DNA from: Atherinomorus stipes
Lineage: Eukaryota; Chordata; Actinopteri; Atheriniformes; Atherinidae
Reading direction: 5' to 3'
DNA: 64,000 nucleotides
NCBI GenBank assembly: GCA_023101725.1
Contig: JALJCO010010453.1
Location: 654,501 to 718,500, forward strand
The translations under genes and the position numbers were made by a program. The notes beneath the pieces are model-generated. The model saw only the letters and a list, made by a program, of their open reading frames with translations, did no database searches and was not told where the DNA came from. Positions 25,721-38,812 of the stretch are shown here, piece after piece (the first letter of the stretch is position 1; each line of letters begins with the position of its first letter).

Positions 25721-25848
25721 ATAATAGCCTTGATAGTTCACTTTCAAACCTCTAAATACTTCAACTTCAACCCCCTGAAAAAAGCAAAAAAATAAAAACA
25801 GTTTTCATAAGTTTTAAAAGTGAAAAATACAGAGAGATTTTATAATAC

Positions 25849-25950
25849 CTGGCTGAGGTGTAGTGCCAAGCACAGTGTTGCAGCAACAGTATCAACATCA
25901 GGCTCTGGTCCACCTAAAACAGCATGGATGGGATCCTCCAATGGACCTGC
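25849..25950 (-). CDS. prune2: prune2 coding exon 2 (DHH-family motif I)
   Basis: This exon encodes 34 residues (14-47), phase 0 to phase 0, with acceptor TTTTCAG|GCA and donor CAG|GTATTA. It contains HAVLGGPEPDVDTVAATL, the counterpart of the PRUNE/DHH phosphoesterase motif that binds metal through D-x-D (here D31-V-D33-T; D-L-D-S in mammalian PRUNE proteins, from memory). Both aspartates are kept, although the motif is lost further on in exon 3. It is flanked by intron 1 (4.5 kb) and intron 2 (2.7 kb). Confidence 0.85.
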
Positions 25951-28900
25951 CTGAAAACACACAAACAAATTAGCATACTTAATGTGAACTAGCCTTTGCA
26001 CTTTCAAAGATTTATAACTTTAGAGAAATTATTGTGTGATCTTTGTTTACAAAAATCAGGATGCAGCTGGCCCAAAGTGATCATACATCACTGTTTGATC
26101 TGATAGCTGATACACACAGTATAATGCATCAGTCAAACCTCTTTGAGCCTACACAGCTGTGCTAGATGACTGCAGCATTTTGAAAACCATAGTATGAATT
26201 AATAATGAAACCATTGTGCTGCAAGATTTAGCTTATGCTTAACAGGGAATCCAGCATGCACTACACTTGTGGCTAAAACATAAAAGCAGCCAAGCAACAG
26301 TCTAAATCATCAGGAAGATCCTCTTTCACCTTCCACAGAGCAACATGGTTTATTAGAGAAGTGATGACACTTGTACATTTCATTTAACAATGAAGACAAA
26401 CTCTATTTTTTGGTTAAGTAGATGTTAATGAGAACTCCATTAAAGAGATTAAGCTCTCATCTCTGTGTGAAAAAGGCAGAAAATTATCTCTTCCTTCCTT
26501 TATTGACTGGCATTCTTCGCATCAGTTTTTAACATGGTAGATAATTGATGAAACTCTGGCACAGCCTGATTACAAGAAATACAAGATGTTTAATGGCATG
26601 TACTCACTGAACACATTACATTACTTTTTCAATGACTACTGAAATTATATAGACAAGATAATCCAATCGCCTCAAATAATTTGAGCAAAACTTCCACGGC
26701 CATCCAACGCTGGAGTGTTTGTCCTGTGTCAATCTCTCCTGTTTTATCTCAAACAGATAAGCTGAATCACCACTCGCACAAGCCGGCCTGCAGCATGCAT
26801 CATTAATCACTGAGCAAAATGTGGATACAACCAATATCACATCTATCTGTGGCTCATCTTAATTGGTTTGTAAGATGCTATAAGGGAGCAAGGCAAAAGT
26901 GGTGGTGGTTGGGGGGTGTACTGATTTGCAGCAACAAAGAATTATGGGAAGCCGTCTCTGCTCGTTCTCCACAGCTTGATTCTACTACAGCAAACATTAA
27001 ATGCACCCAGATTCTGTACAGGAACTGACAGCTTGAAGCCTGGCTTTGCATCTTGAATCTTTTTTTTTTTTTCACATTTCAAGTAATTTTTAAGTTTGCA
27101 GACAGAAATGGTGGGGGGACTTCAGACTCTACCTTTAAATATTTATTATGGTGTAACAAGTCAGCAATAATATGGCCCAGCTGAAACTCTGAAAGCAACT
27201 TCTTGTGAACTCTGCATGTTGAGAAATGTGGTTTTTCCTCTAATGCACTGTGACTTGCCTGCTATCATAAGCATTGCCATGAAAAACCTTAACAGAAATA
27301 TTTGTCACTATATCAAGCATATTATTTTGCATGGAACTTCATGCCACAGTTAGATAAAATATGAGCAGTAATGCATAAGAAATCAAACTACTGTCTTGTT
27401 TCTCTCCATAGGGCTTCACCATTAAGGCCAGATGGATGGATGAAGAGGGTTGAAGGAATGAAAGACAGAGGGGGAGGGGGCAGAAAGGTTAGTGGCTTTT
27501 GCTTAGCCAGAGAGTGAGAAAGGAAAGAGTGTGGAGAAACTGGAGGAGGAAGCCAAGGAATATCAAGAGGTGTATTGAAAAGGGGATCAAATATTGGGGG
27601 TGCAGAGGAAGTGTGGAAAAGGAGAGGAGAAAGTGAGAGATACACAAATGGAAAAATGTTGATAGTAAGAAATAGAAAAAAGAACAAAAAAATATAGCTA
27701 AGCAGAAAAAGAAGGTGCAAGTAAAAACTGAGGGGAAGCAACAAATGAAGGGAGAATATCAAAGGGGAAAAGGTGTATGAAAGAGAGAAGGATAGTGTGG
27801 ATGGAGGAGGGGGGGGCAGTTCCTTTGGAGGAGGAGGGGGAGAGGGGAATAAATCAATACAAGATAGTCTGAGAAGAGGAAGTGATGCATTAGTAGGAGA
27901 AAAGGCCAGCGCCTGTTCCAGTGCAACAGGAGAATACTGGTGTGTGTACATGAGCATGTATTGGCCATTTGATATCTTTCAGTCTGAGTGCTCTGCCTTC
28001 CTGTTTTACCACATTCAGCTGCTCTCTTCTCCTTCTGGACATGGTCTGGAATATCCCTGTTTGGTCAAACAGCACTTTAAAATGAGCAAACTGCCCCGTT
28101 TGCAGTCAATGCTCATTATAGAGACGTGATAGCACAATTAAACACAATCTTCTAACAATTATTTTCACCTGAAGTGCACCCGACTATTTCTTGAAATATA
28201 AAGAGCATAAAAATGAATACAGAAAAGCTCATCAGCACTATAATCTATATGTTATGATGCACATGCATTATAGCCATTTCTTAGATAAATTATTAGACAT
28301 CCAAACATGAATGACAGATTCATCCGTTTGCTACTTTTAAAGCGTATTTTCAGGTTTAGAGCTGTTAGATGCTGTAAAAAGAACAAGTCGCTATTTTAAA
28401 ATGAATGTTTACGGCGTCAGGTTCTCAGTGATTCCAATTTACAGCTGTCATTAGGAAGGTGGTTTAAGTTCCAGCAATAGCAAGTACTGTTGTAAACATT
28501 TAAAAGGATGAATAGCAAGAAATGTGAGCACACCCTGGAAGCACATATAGTGAATAAGTAACTGAAGCTACAGAGTAAAAGCCTTTCCACACATGAATGT
28601 ATGCGTTAGTGTGCAGTCTGAGCAGGATAGTTGCTGGATGTACAGTACACTCAGCACATTGCTTCAGCTCTTTGCCAAATGATGAAGAGCTATAGAGAGA
28701 AAAACTGAGTGAGAGGAGAGATAGGCTCAGTAAGTACTGAGAGCCAGGCCAATTAGGGGTATGGGTGTTCTGGATCATGGCCATCCAGAGAGTGGAGAGG
28801 AAAGACACACAAGGAGAATGGCAGAGATAGAGAGTGGTCAGCAAAAGAGTGAGTCATCAAAGTTTATACTAAAGAGCTAGATAAAGTGTGCATGTGTATG

Positions 28901-30494
28901 TGCATGAAAGGAAATGGACATGTGTCACACTTTATCTTAAACCTCCATGGCACTCATCGGTTGCCCTCCTTATCACTCAATTAGCCTGCTGCGCTCTGAT
29001 CTGCAAATTCGCCACTTTGATCTTTTCTTCTTTGCAGCTTTTGCCGTGTTTATGTGAAGTAGAGCAAAAAGCTCTTAATTTCTCTTTAAAATGTTACTCC
29101 AGACAGGTTGTTCCTACAGTATGCAGGTTTGAATCATATACAGGCACCTGTTTACAAAATGAAGCTAAGTATTTTGAATGCTGCAGAGTGGTTGGAAATA
29201 TGATGCAAGCAAGCATTGTTTTACATATCAATGCATTTTGTTCATTATGTTCCACTTTAAACCCCAACACGTAATTTAAATGCAAAAAGAATGCACAGAC
29301 TGGACTTTTTGTTATGTAGCATAAATACTTGCTTCACTGTGTAAATACTCCCATGTGTGCCTCATACATAAAAATAATACACAAAATCTTCATCTACTGA
29401 TAAGCAATGTTTTTTTTTTCCTATATCACATCTAAAAATGGTTGCAATATTGTCCTTGAAATTGTTGATAATTAAATATGGATTAGTTGAAGGTATCCAT
29501 GGGTGTCAGTGTGCACACACAAATGGCTTCAGCTGATCATTATGTCAGATTGTTTTGTGTGCATGTTCATTTACCCATCCAGTTGCAATGCAAGAAAAAC
29601 AGGACCTAGTTAACTCAAAACAGATAACCCATTCCTGTGGAGTCATAATACTGTATGTGCTTCCAGCCGCTGTTCCTGATACTAAAAGGTCCCCTGGGCA
29701 TGTTCACTCAATAAAGGAAGCTATGCCATAACAACATTTAAAAAATAAAAAAAAATCTATGTTTGCCAGGACGGTATGAATGACAATACTGTATACTATG
29801 GCCAATCACTGAAACTAAAGAATAACATGTTGAAAGGTCAGTTTTGGAGGCCTTGTGTCCTCGACGTAAAAGCAGGGAGTTCTAAAGGGTTCCCACTGTG
29901 AACACCTGTCCAAGTTTTGCACCACTGAAAGGCTAATTGTAAAAAGGTCAACAAGGTTTCCACAAAGAATAGCACAAATTAATAACATGGGGGCAATAAT
30001 GGTTAAAAACAAACAAACAAAACAAATACCACCTTTACGTGGCTGGGTTATTTGGTCTACAAAGCTGTGAAATAGGCTATTTGCATGAGGCCTGAACATC
30101 TAGCACCCTGGATCAAATGCAAATTGTGACTCAGTATCTGCAGAGCAGGCAGATAGCAGGGAAGGACAGCTTCTGGCTAAAACTTGTTGATGTCACGCCT
30201 TCCCCTCATTAGAAACCAGCTCCTCATTGAAATGCACACACTGCCATTGCTGTAAACACAACGTGCGCATTGTGTTGGAGCAAACACGCTTTTCTTTCCC
30301 CTCTATGTCACTGACGATCTACAGGTGCTTTTTTAAGGGGGGGTGGGGATGAAGGTACGTGAGGAGCGTCTGCCGTGAGCTTTTTCAAGCAACAGGAACG
30401 CCGCCTGTAGCACAGCAGTAGCCGCTTTCCCGTCATGGTTTCATTCATTACACCCACAACCTGGTGTTAACGCCGCTGAGCGCTCTCAACTCAC
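25951..30494 (-). other. prune2 intron 1
   Basis: A 4.5-kb intron with a purine-skewed tract (about 27410-27910) and otherwise unremarkable AT-rich DNA. No complete transposon is recognised. A 189-residue ORF on the minus strand across the tract is low complexity (Pro/Ser/Leu) and not a gene. Confidence 0.55.
27410..27910. repeat. Purine-rich (G/A) tract, about 500 bp
   Basis: The plus strand is overwhelmingly A and G (for example GGGGGAGGGGGCAGAAAGG and GAGGAGGGGGAGAGGGGAA). The complementary strand is therefore free of stop codons over 189 codons, which explains the spurious long ORF there. Confidence 0.8.
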
Positions 30495-30606
30495 CCCGAG
30501 TCTGCTCTGGACCCTCCGTAAATACTCTTCCATGTCGGCCTGCGTCGCTACGGCGTTGCTGCAGATCTCTCCATAGACCAAGTTTCGGTAGTAGCGTTGC
30601 TGATAT

Positions 30607-30648
<42 letters not shown>

Positions 30649-30900
30649 TCTTCGCTTCCGAGTCCCCTGCTGCGCTCGCACTGCAGCTCTTGCTGCCGCT
30701 GTGTGAGCTGATGATCGGTCCTCCTCCTCTCCACGGGGTGAACCCACAACACCGAGCAGTGGGTGTGACGGGAGGAAGAGGAGATCCAACGAAGGCGCGC
30801 TCAATGATTCAACCGCGTTCCCTGCGGTAGGAAGACCCCCCCGAATCACAACCGCGCGCGCACACACACACACTTACTCACTCACAAACGTCCTATCCCG
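30420..30900 (-). promoter_or_regulatory. prune2 promoter/5'UTR region, CpG-rich
   Basis: The few hundred bases around and upstream of prune2 exon 1 are clearly richer in CG dinucleotides than the neighbouring AT-rich DNA. They include a (TG)n tract at about 30606-30640 that would fall in the 5'UTR or core promoter. No clear TATA box is visible, as expected for a CpG-type promoter. The transcription start is not determined. Confidence 0.5.
30495..30533 (-). CDS. prune2: prune2 coding exon 1 (initiator exon)
   Basis: This exon encodes residues 1-13, starting MEEYLRRVQSRLG, which closely matches the conserved PRUNE2/PRUNE1 N-terminus (MEEFL.../MEDYL...). The ATG is at 30531-30533 on the minus strand. 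The exon ends in phase 0 at a consensus donor (GGG|GTGAGT read on the minus strand). The 5'UTR continues to higher coordinates through a (CA)n/(TG)n run at about 30606-30640. The surrounding few hundred bases are CpG-rich, as expected for a promoter-proximal exon. The next coding exon lies 4.5 kb away. The start is fixed by similarity to the family and by joining in frame to exon 2. Confidence 0.85.
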
Positions 30901-32496
30901 TTCGCTGACATCTACCGATAACGTACCGAGTAGCCTTTATATTGTAGCTTTCCAGCATCACGTACCACACCCTTTCATTGCCAGCTTGTGTTGTTTTCAG
31001 CACCTTTCCCCTTCAGGAGCACAGGAACATGTGCCGCAATATGATCCACAATCACTGCAAGGCGGCTGCCTGCAACTCCTTTCAAAGAGAGTGTTGTGTC
31101 AGGAAGCACTTTAATTAATCTGAAAGATGAACCTTCCTACATACACACTTGTACAGGAAGTATTAAGCCAATCCTGAAACTTATATTTCATATGGGCCAC
31201 ATGATTTATCATTCATTCAAAATGTCATTCTAGCTATCAATCTAGTTATCTATCTTGCCAGCCAAAATAGGATCACATGTATTTTTCACATTCTGTTATG
31301 TTTTAAGTTTGTCTTGCAATGGCTATGCCAAATTATTCCATAGTCTTTAGCCGACAAATAGTTTTCTGACAAAGACAGGAGCTTGGTGAATTTGTGAATG
31401 TAAATACTTTTCTTTTTCTCTTTGGGAGTCTACACGAGCTTTTCCACTTGAGTCTGACGTCCCAGAGCTGAGAGAGATCCTATTTTACGACTGCCTCTAT
31501 ACTCCTTCGTTTGCCTTCAGTGACTACCTGTAACCTTATCATCCCATATGATAAAAATCCAGACGCAACTGATGGCTGACCTGCAGTGAGCAAGTTACCC
31601 TTCGGGCTAGTCCAAATGGCTGTGACCAATCATTAGGAACAAGTAAGGCAAATATACTATAAATAATATTTTTTCTGAACAACTTTTAGAATAAGATAAA
31701 CAAGCAAATTAACATTCCCCAGATTACAGATAACACTATCAACAGACTACAATGAACAGACTTGGAAGAATCCATTGATCACTACAGCAGTACGAACAAT
31801 GGGCATTGAGGTCAGTGTACTTACCTTATGAAAAAGTTCTGGTTTGTTGTATGAAGAAATAAAAGAGTGTGAAAAATTGCTTTGCACAACAACATTGAAA
31901 ACACTGTCACTCCAAGCTACTTTAGATGTATGTTAAATGTAAAGCATATAAAATGGACTTGGTCATATGACAGCATCAGCTTTGCCTGTGTGAAGTTTGC
32001 AATTACCTGAGTGCATGAGAAATTTTACATGTCCTTTCCCATTTTTGTTACAACCTAATATGCTGGATTGTGATAACTAAGAAAATAAAACAATGAAACA
32101 AACTGTATGACACATTTAAACCAGGAACATATGATAATTTGATTTTGTCGGTGGAATCCTAGAACACTTTCCAGAGAGACTGCTGAAGGACTATATGAAA
32201 ATGAAACTTAAATTTCCACTGAACATTGGGAATCAAATCACAGAACACAATGGCTTGGACCAAAGTCAAATAAAAGCTCCCTGAAAGATCATCATGAAGC
32301 TGGAACATTTGCACAAGGAACTCAATAAATGTGAAGGAAAATAACTTTTAGACACCAAATACAGAATCAATGATCAGTTCTTATTAAAGGAAAAAATAAG
32401 CATTGCCATATCTTTTATGATACAATGAAACACCACCAAAGACTTTGATGGGATGCTGAAGCACCCCTAAATTGAATCCCAGCATCCCCAAAATTT

Positions 32497-32499
<3 letters not shown>
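30901..32499. other. Intergenic, upstream of prune2
   Basis: No gene or clear repeat. It is AT-rich. Small low-quality resemblance to transposon flank sequence appears only at 32480 onward, where a (TA)n array begins. Confidence 0.5.

Positions 32500-32546
<47 letters not shown>
32500..32546. repeat. (TA)n microsatellite
   Basis: A perfect TA run immediately left of the Tc1-like element that starts at 32558. A second TA run abuts its right end. Confidence 0.9.
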
Positions 32547-32549
<3 letters not shown>

Positions 32550-32557
32550 TGTATATA

Positions 32558-34345
<1,788 letters not shown>

Positions 34346-34429
34346 TTAACTCCAAAAAAACTTCAAAAGTAAATACTTGGGTAAAAATTGAATAACAAAA
34401 AATATGGGATTCAAGATGTAAAACTATGG

Positions 34430-34985
34430 AAAAAAAGAAAAGCAGTTAAACAGTCGTGAGTTTGGAGTCTGTCTAACAGAGAAGAACAAGATGCTGGCAA
34501 CAATAGACTTGTAAAACATCTTCAACATCCTGCACACGTTGAAGGATCTAAGCTTCCTCATGAGCAGTCGGCTTATCACCTTTTTGTGTACAACCAAGCT
34601 GTTGGTCTTCCAGTCCAGTCTGTTGTTTATGTCCACCCAGGTACTTCTGGTTCACTTCCATGCCAGTGTTCGTCCTCAGGATGTAAAGGGGCTGCGAGAG
34701 CTGTCCTGAAGTTGATCACCATCTCTCTGGTCTTATCCACAGAAGGTGGTTTTGATATGTCCACAAAATTGTCCCCCACTTGCCTGTTCGCCCCCTCCTG
34801 TCTATGCACCCTACTACTGCAGTTGTCAGTAGTAGGTGGCACATACGTACTGGAGTTATACTGAAAGTCTGTGGTGTATAGGATGAACAGGAAGAACGCT
34901 GGCACAGTCCCTGTGGAGCATGTACATCACTCACCACTGTGCCTGATCGAGTACTGGTGTAGGTCCCATTACATCTGACATAAAA
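34430..34985 (-). pseudogene. Non-LTR reverse transcriptase fragment (L2/Rex1-like), minus strand
   Basis: Minus-strand peptides VDKTREMVINFR (about 34735) and LRSFNVCRMLKMFYKSIVAS (about 34500) match the C-terminal part of LINE reverse transcriptases of the CR1/L2/Rex1 group. The reading frame is broken between them. It abuts Tc1 debris on both sides. Confidence 0.65.
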
Positions 34986-35240
34986 GTAACACGGCATTTC
35001 AGAAAAGGACCATCATACCAACAATAAAATATGGTGGTGGTAGTGTGATGATCTGGGTCTGTTTTGCTGCTTCAGGACCTGGAAGACTTGCTGTGGTAAA
35101 TGGAACCATGAATTCCGCTGTCTACTAAAAAATCCTGAAGGAAAATGTCCGGCCATCTTTTCGTGACCTCAAGCTGAAGCGCACTTGGGCTCTGCAGCAG
35201 GACAATGATCCAAAACACACCAGCAAGTCCACCTCCTAAT
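34958..35240 (+). mobile_element. Tc1-like fragment, family E
   Basis: About 280 bp collinear with 50098-50376 of the larger element at 49229-50962 (GTAGGTCCCATTACATCTG to AACACACCAGCAAGTCCACCTC). Both ends are missing and the frame is interrupted. Confidence 0.8.
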
Positions 35241-35689
35241 TTCCACCTAATTTCTCAATTAAGAAACTCAATTTCTTAAAATAAAAATGGGAATTCTTTG
35301 GGTAGATTTAGTCTTTTATTCAACATTATTGATCTTGTACAACAACAACAACAAAATAAAATCATAATTGTTTTTCTTGATGCTGAAAAGCTTCTATTAA
35401 AGTGAGCTGGGCATTCTTGTTCAGGACTCATTGCAGATTTGATTTTAGAGTTATTCATGCACTGGATAAAAACACTGAACACGCCATCACAGGTCACAAC
35501 AGTTAGAAATAAGATCACACTCAAGGACAGGTCATTATGCCTTTCATCTTAAAAGTTCTCTGGTTTTTCTTTTTGAAAATATTTTTGTGTTTCATTTAAT
35601 TTTTCTATGATATGTTTGTATAACGTCTCACATCCCATCCTCTTTTGTAAGTACTATCAAATTATATAATTTGTTTTGGGGAAAAAGAT

Positions 35690-35835
35690 GTTCCCATCTA
35701 CTTGTTTCAGCGAGCACATTCTCATGAACAAAGCAGACAGCACTGTGCGGATCATGTTCTTTTATTTCTCCAGTGTGTTTAACACAATACAGCCTGCACT
35801 GTTATATGATCTTAAGAGAGGGAGAAGAAACTTTA
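35690..35835 (+). pseudogene. Non-LTR reverse transcriptase fragment, plus strand
   Basis: Plus-strand ADSTVRIMFFYFSSVFNTIQ is the FLDFSSAFNTI-type palm motif of LINE reverse transcriptases. It is in the opposite orientation to the fragment at 34430-34985 and is followed by an A-rich stretch. Confidence 0.65.
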
Positions 35836-36169
35836 AAAAAGAAACAAGCAAACAAAAGAAAATAAAAAACAAAAAACAAGTGGATGTCTCCACAACTGCC
35901 TGGATTCACTCATTTGAAAGTGAATGAGACAAATGAGATGACTGGATGTGGAACAGAAAGACTAAGTGGTGGAGGACAACAGATACCCAGCTTTGCCTCT
36001 GGACAACAGATGGGCTGGAAATACAACACAGAAGTTCTCTTCTAGAGGAGACAGAGCAGAAAAGTTGAGGACCTTTGGAATATGTGTTGATATTTATCAT
36101 AAGGTAAATACTGACTCATATTTTGTATTGGACCTCTTATTCTACTGTGAACTTATTTAAATAAAGCTT

Positions 36170-38075
36170 TTATTTCTAGTTAATGCATATCATTATGTAA
36201 CTAAGTAAGATTTCATAGTTTTTATAAGTCAATAAGTCTGACTCAAATGCACCATCAGTAGGTTAAATAATAATTAGACTCTGCCTTATTTATTATTCAT
36301 TCTTGGAATTTTCTCGTCTATTTCATTTTAACTCTCTAAACAAAGATCACCAACTCTAGAGCTCTTGGGCCAGTTCCCTGCAGGTTTTCAAGGTTTCCCT
36401 GCTGCAACAGACCTGGTTCAAATAAAATTGTTCTCCAACAACTTTTTGTCAAGTTCTGCTCAAGCACTTAACGATCCATCAGTTTGAATCAGGTGTGTTG
36501 CAGCAGGGAAACATTGAATACCCGTACGGCACTGACTCAAAAGGTCGTGAGTTAGTGATCCCCAGAATAACGGAAGAGTATCTGCAATTAGAATTAGAGT
36601 TCTTTGTTGCCTGTTTCATACATGTACAACTTTTTTAGATGGCATAACAGCGTCATCTTTACCATATTATAAGGAATCCATTGATAAAAACTATGCGATT
36701 ACTGATAGCTGGAAAAGGACTAAAATATTTATACGAAGTTTAAGTGTTTGGTTTTGTCATCATGGTATGTAAAATCTTAGTGTCAAATGAATAACAAAAA
36801 ATAATTTTGAATTTATAATAGTTTTGTCCCTGTGAAGAACATGCTGCCCTGATGCTGAAAATTTCTGCCAGTATCAGCTTAAACTGTTCAGATGCTCCTC
36901 ACCTCTCTTCTAAAAGGAATCAGGAAGCAGCTGCTTCTCCTCACCCCGTTTTCTCTCTCCCTCTCCTTCCATGCTTTTCTTTTTTGGGTAGCCTGATTTT
37001 CCTTTTTGTGGAAAGAAATGACATTTTCTACCTCCATTCAATCCATTCTGTACATAGGCTACTTAGCTCAATTGAATTTCCAGTGCAGGTGTGTACCATT
37101 TCACACATTTTTAAAGGGGGGAGAGAGGCTTCAAAGAGCATCCATTGTTATTGTTAGTGTAATATCAGTGCACATTTTAACTAACTGGAGCTTCTGTTTT
37201 TATGAAACTGCTTTATTTGACTCTACAGATGAGAACTGCTCATCCTCTGTCTCAGTTACACTAACAGGCATGTACAGTATCACCCACTTACTGGTGGGTG
37301 CTTAATTCCTCTGAGTCCTGCATGTGCCCCTGTGAAACAGGTCTGGCGACGCCTGGTGGCCTGTCAGGGGCACAGCTAGAGGGGTGGTCAGGGTGGCACC
37401 CATTCAATCTGACTGGACTCACCAGGTGCTGCCTCAGAACACTGATGGGTCACTGCAAGAGGACAGAAATGTCTTTGCAGACCTGCATGGGTTAACTACT
37501 AATTTGAAGTACATTTTAAAATGGTTTCCAAATCAGTCATCTTCTAAAAACACATTGACATTTGGCTGCACATTTCTTGAAGAAATTTTGTCCCTGTGTA
37601 AGTGCAATCATTAATGTTATATTGGCCTACAGACAATAATGCTGAAAAAGTACCTCAGTACCTAAGTTGCCTAACAGTGCCCAGACTAGCACTGCATGCT
37701 TCAGTTAAATTTAAATGGGAATATAGAAAGCTATAGCATAAAAAAGGGAGCTATAGGTAAGCACTGTAGTCTAAATTTTATAGAGAGTGATATGAGAGAA
37801 GAAAAAGGGAGATATTTCTGAGTCTTTTTTGTAAAGAAGAAGGACACAAATCAGGACAAGACAGACTCCTGGATGTTGTCAGTAGCCCTGACGACGTCCA
37901 GCATGGAGCTAGTCATGCAAGTCATTGTGGTCAGATATAAGAACCGAGTCTACCGTCACTACCAGACGGTAAAGGCTGTTACAGACTCCCTGAGAAGCAA
38001 GAACTTTCTTCTGATAATCATCTGAACAAAATGATGTCATTTTGTTCTCACGGATGTGATTGAGGACGGCTTGTG
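36170..38075. other. Intergenic
   Basis: Contains a diverged family C MITE (36355-36560). At 37860-38070 is a stretch with protein-like composition on both strands that I cannot assign. GGGGTGGTCAGGGTGGCACCC-type sequence near 37380 resembles dispersed fish repeats. No gene is supported. Confidence 0.4.
36355..36560. mobile_element. Inverted-repeat MITE, family C, copy 2
   Basis: Arms CCCTGCAGGTTTTCAAGGTT and TTGCAGCAGGGAAACATTGA echo the element at 1083-1277. It is more decayed. Confidence 0.5.
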
Positions 38076-38115
38076 GCTTGTTCTCGACCCCTCGGCCGAG
38101 GGGTCGAGAACAAGC
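38076..38115. repeat. Perfect 40-bp palindrome
   Basis: GCTTGTTCTCGACCCCTCGG is followed directly by its exact reverse complement, with no spacer and a CGGCCG centre. It is 50 bp left of the MITE at 38166. Confidence 0.95.
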
Positions 38116-38165
38116 TGCTAACACAGACACGCTTGAAGCAGAGGTGTCACTTCCACATTTCTGTA

Positions 38166-38451
38166 CAGATGCGGGCATGAAAAAGTTCCCCTTTCTGCCG
38201 ACTGCCAGCCACTTACCAGCGACTTGTCTGCCAATTCAATCGCACAGAGAAACGCCTGTGTGCCCAGGGGAAACGATTTCAGAGCATAAATGAACGCCCG
38301 GAACAAGGACGTTTCCACACGCCAAGTAAGGTGTGCATGATGTGATGATGATGTGCACTGTGCATGATGATGTATGATAGTGCAGTAATAGTGCACTATT
38401 ACAGCACCACTTCTGGCAGAAAAAGGCAGAACTTTTTCATGCCTGCATCTG
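38166..38451. mobile_element. TA-flanked MITE, family F, copy 1
   Basis: 286 bp with ends CAGATGCGGGCATGAAAAAG and its near complement ...CTTTTTCATGCCTGCATCTG, flanked by TA on both sides (Tc1/mariner-type target). Noncoding. The first 170 bp are almost identical to the copy at 50560-50846; the middles differ. Confidence 0.85.
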
Positions 38452-38569
38452 TAGATGCAGGTTGAATGGATGTTCAAAATGTAAACAACACATTTAAATA
38501 AACGGACACTGCCGCCTGTGCAACTTCGTCCTGCCAAGGACAAAGTTTATTGTAGATATATAATCACTA

Positions 38570-38812
38570 GGTGAACACTGGGCACTTTGGCTTTCAACAC
38601 AGCACGAGACTCTCTGTTTTAGTGTATTGTGGTTTGTTTTAGTTACTGGTTTTTATTATTTTTTACGTATTTATTTCTAGTTTTATTTATTTTACTTTTT
38701 AATTATTCTGTTGTTTTGGAATTGTTTTAACTATTTGCTTGTTGTGTACAGCACTTTGTTCCAACTGTGGTTGTTTTAAAGGGCTCTACAAATAAAGTTG
38801 AGTTGAGCTTAG
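38570..38812 (+). mobile_element. L2-like LINE 3' tail
   Basis: A T-rich 3' region followed by GGGCTCTACAAATAAAGTTG, the common ending of fish L2-type elements. No coding part remains. Confidence 0.5.

Larger units (their letters stand above)
23168..25848 (-). other. prune2 intron 2
   Basis: A 2.7-kb intron. It contains fold-back MITE copy 3 (24827-25036), a C29 run (25431-25459; G29 in the prune2 transcript), and a truncated relative of the Harbinger-like MITE (about 25600-25720). Between 23500 and 24100 there is moderately GC-rich sequence of unknown nature. Confidence 0.55.

Noticed and set aside
27388..27957. A 189-residue ORF on the minus strand rich in Pro, Ser and Leu
   Set aside because: It is the complement of a purine-only-like tract; low complexity and no splice or start context.
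30448..30873. A 141-residue ORF on the minus strand over prune2 exon 1
   Set aside because: Wrong frame relative to the true initiator exon and contains a (CA)n-encoded Thr-His run.
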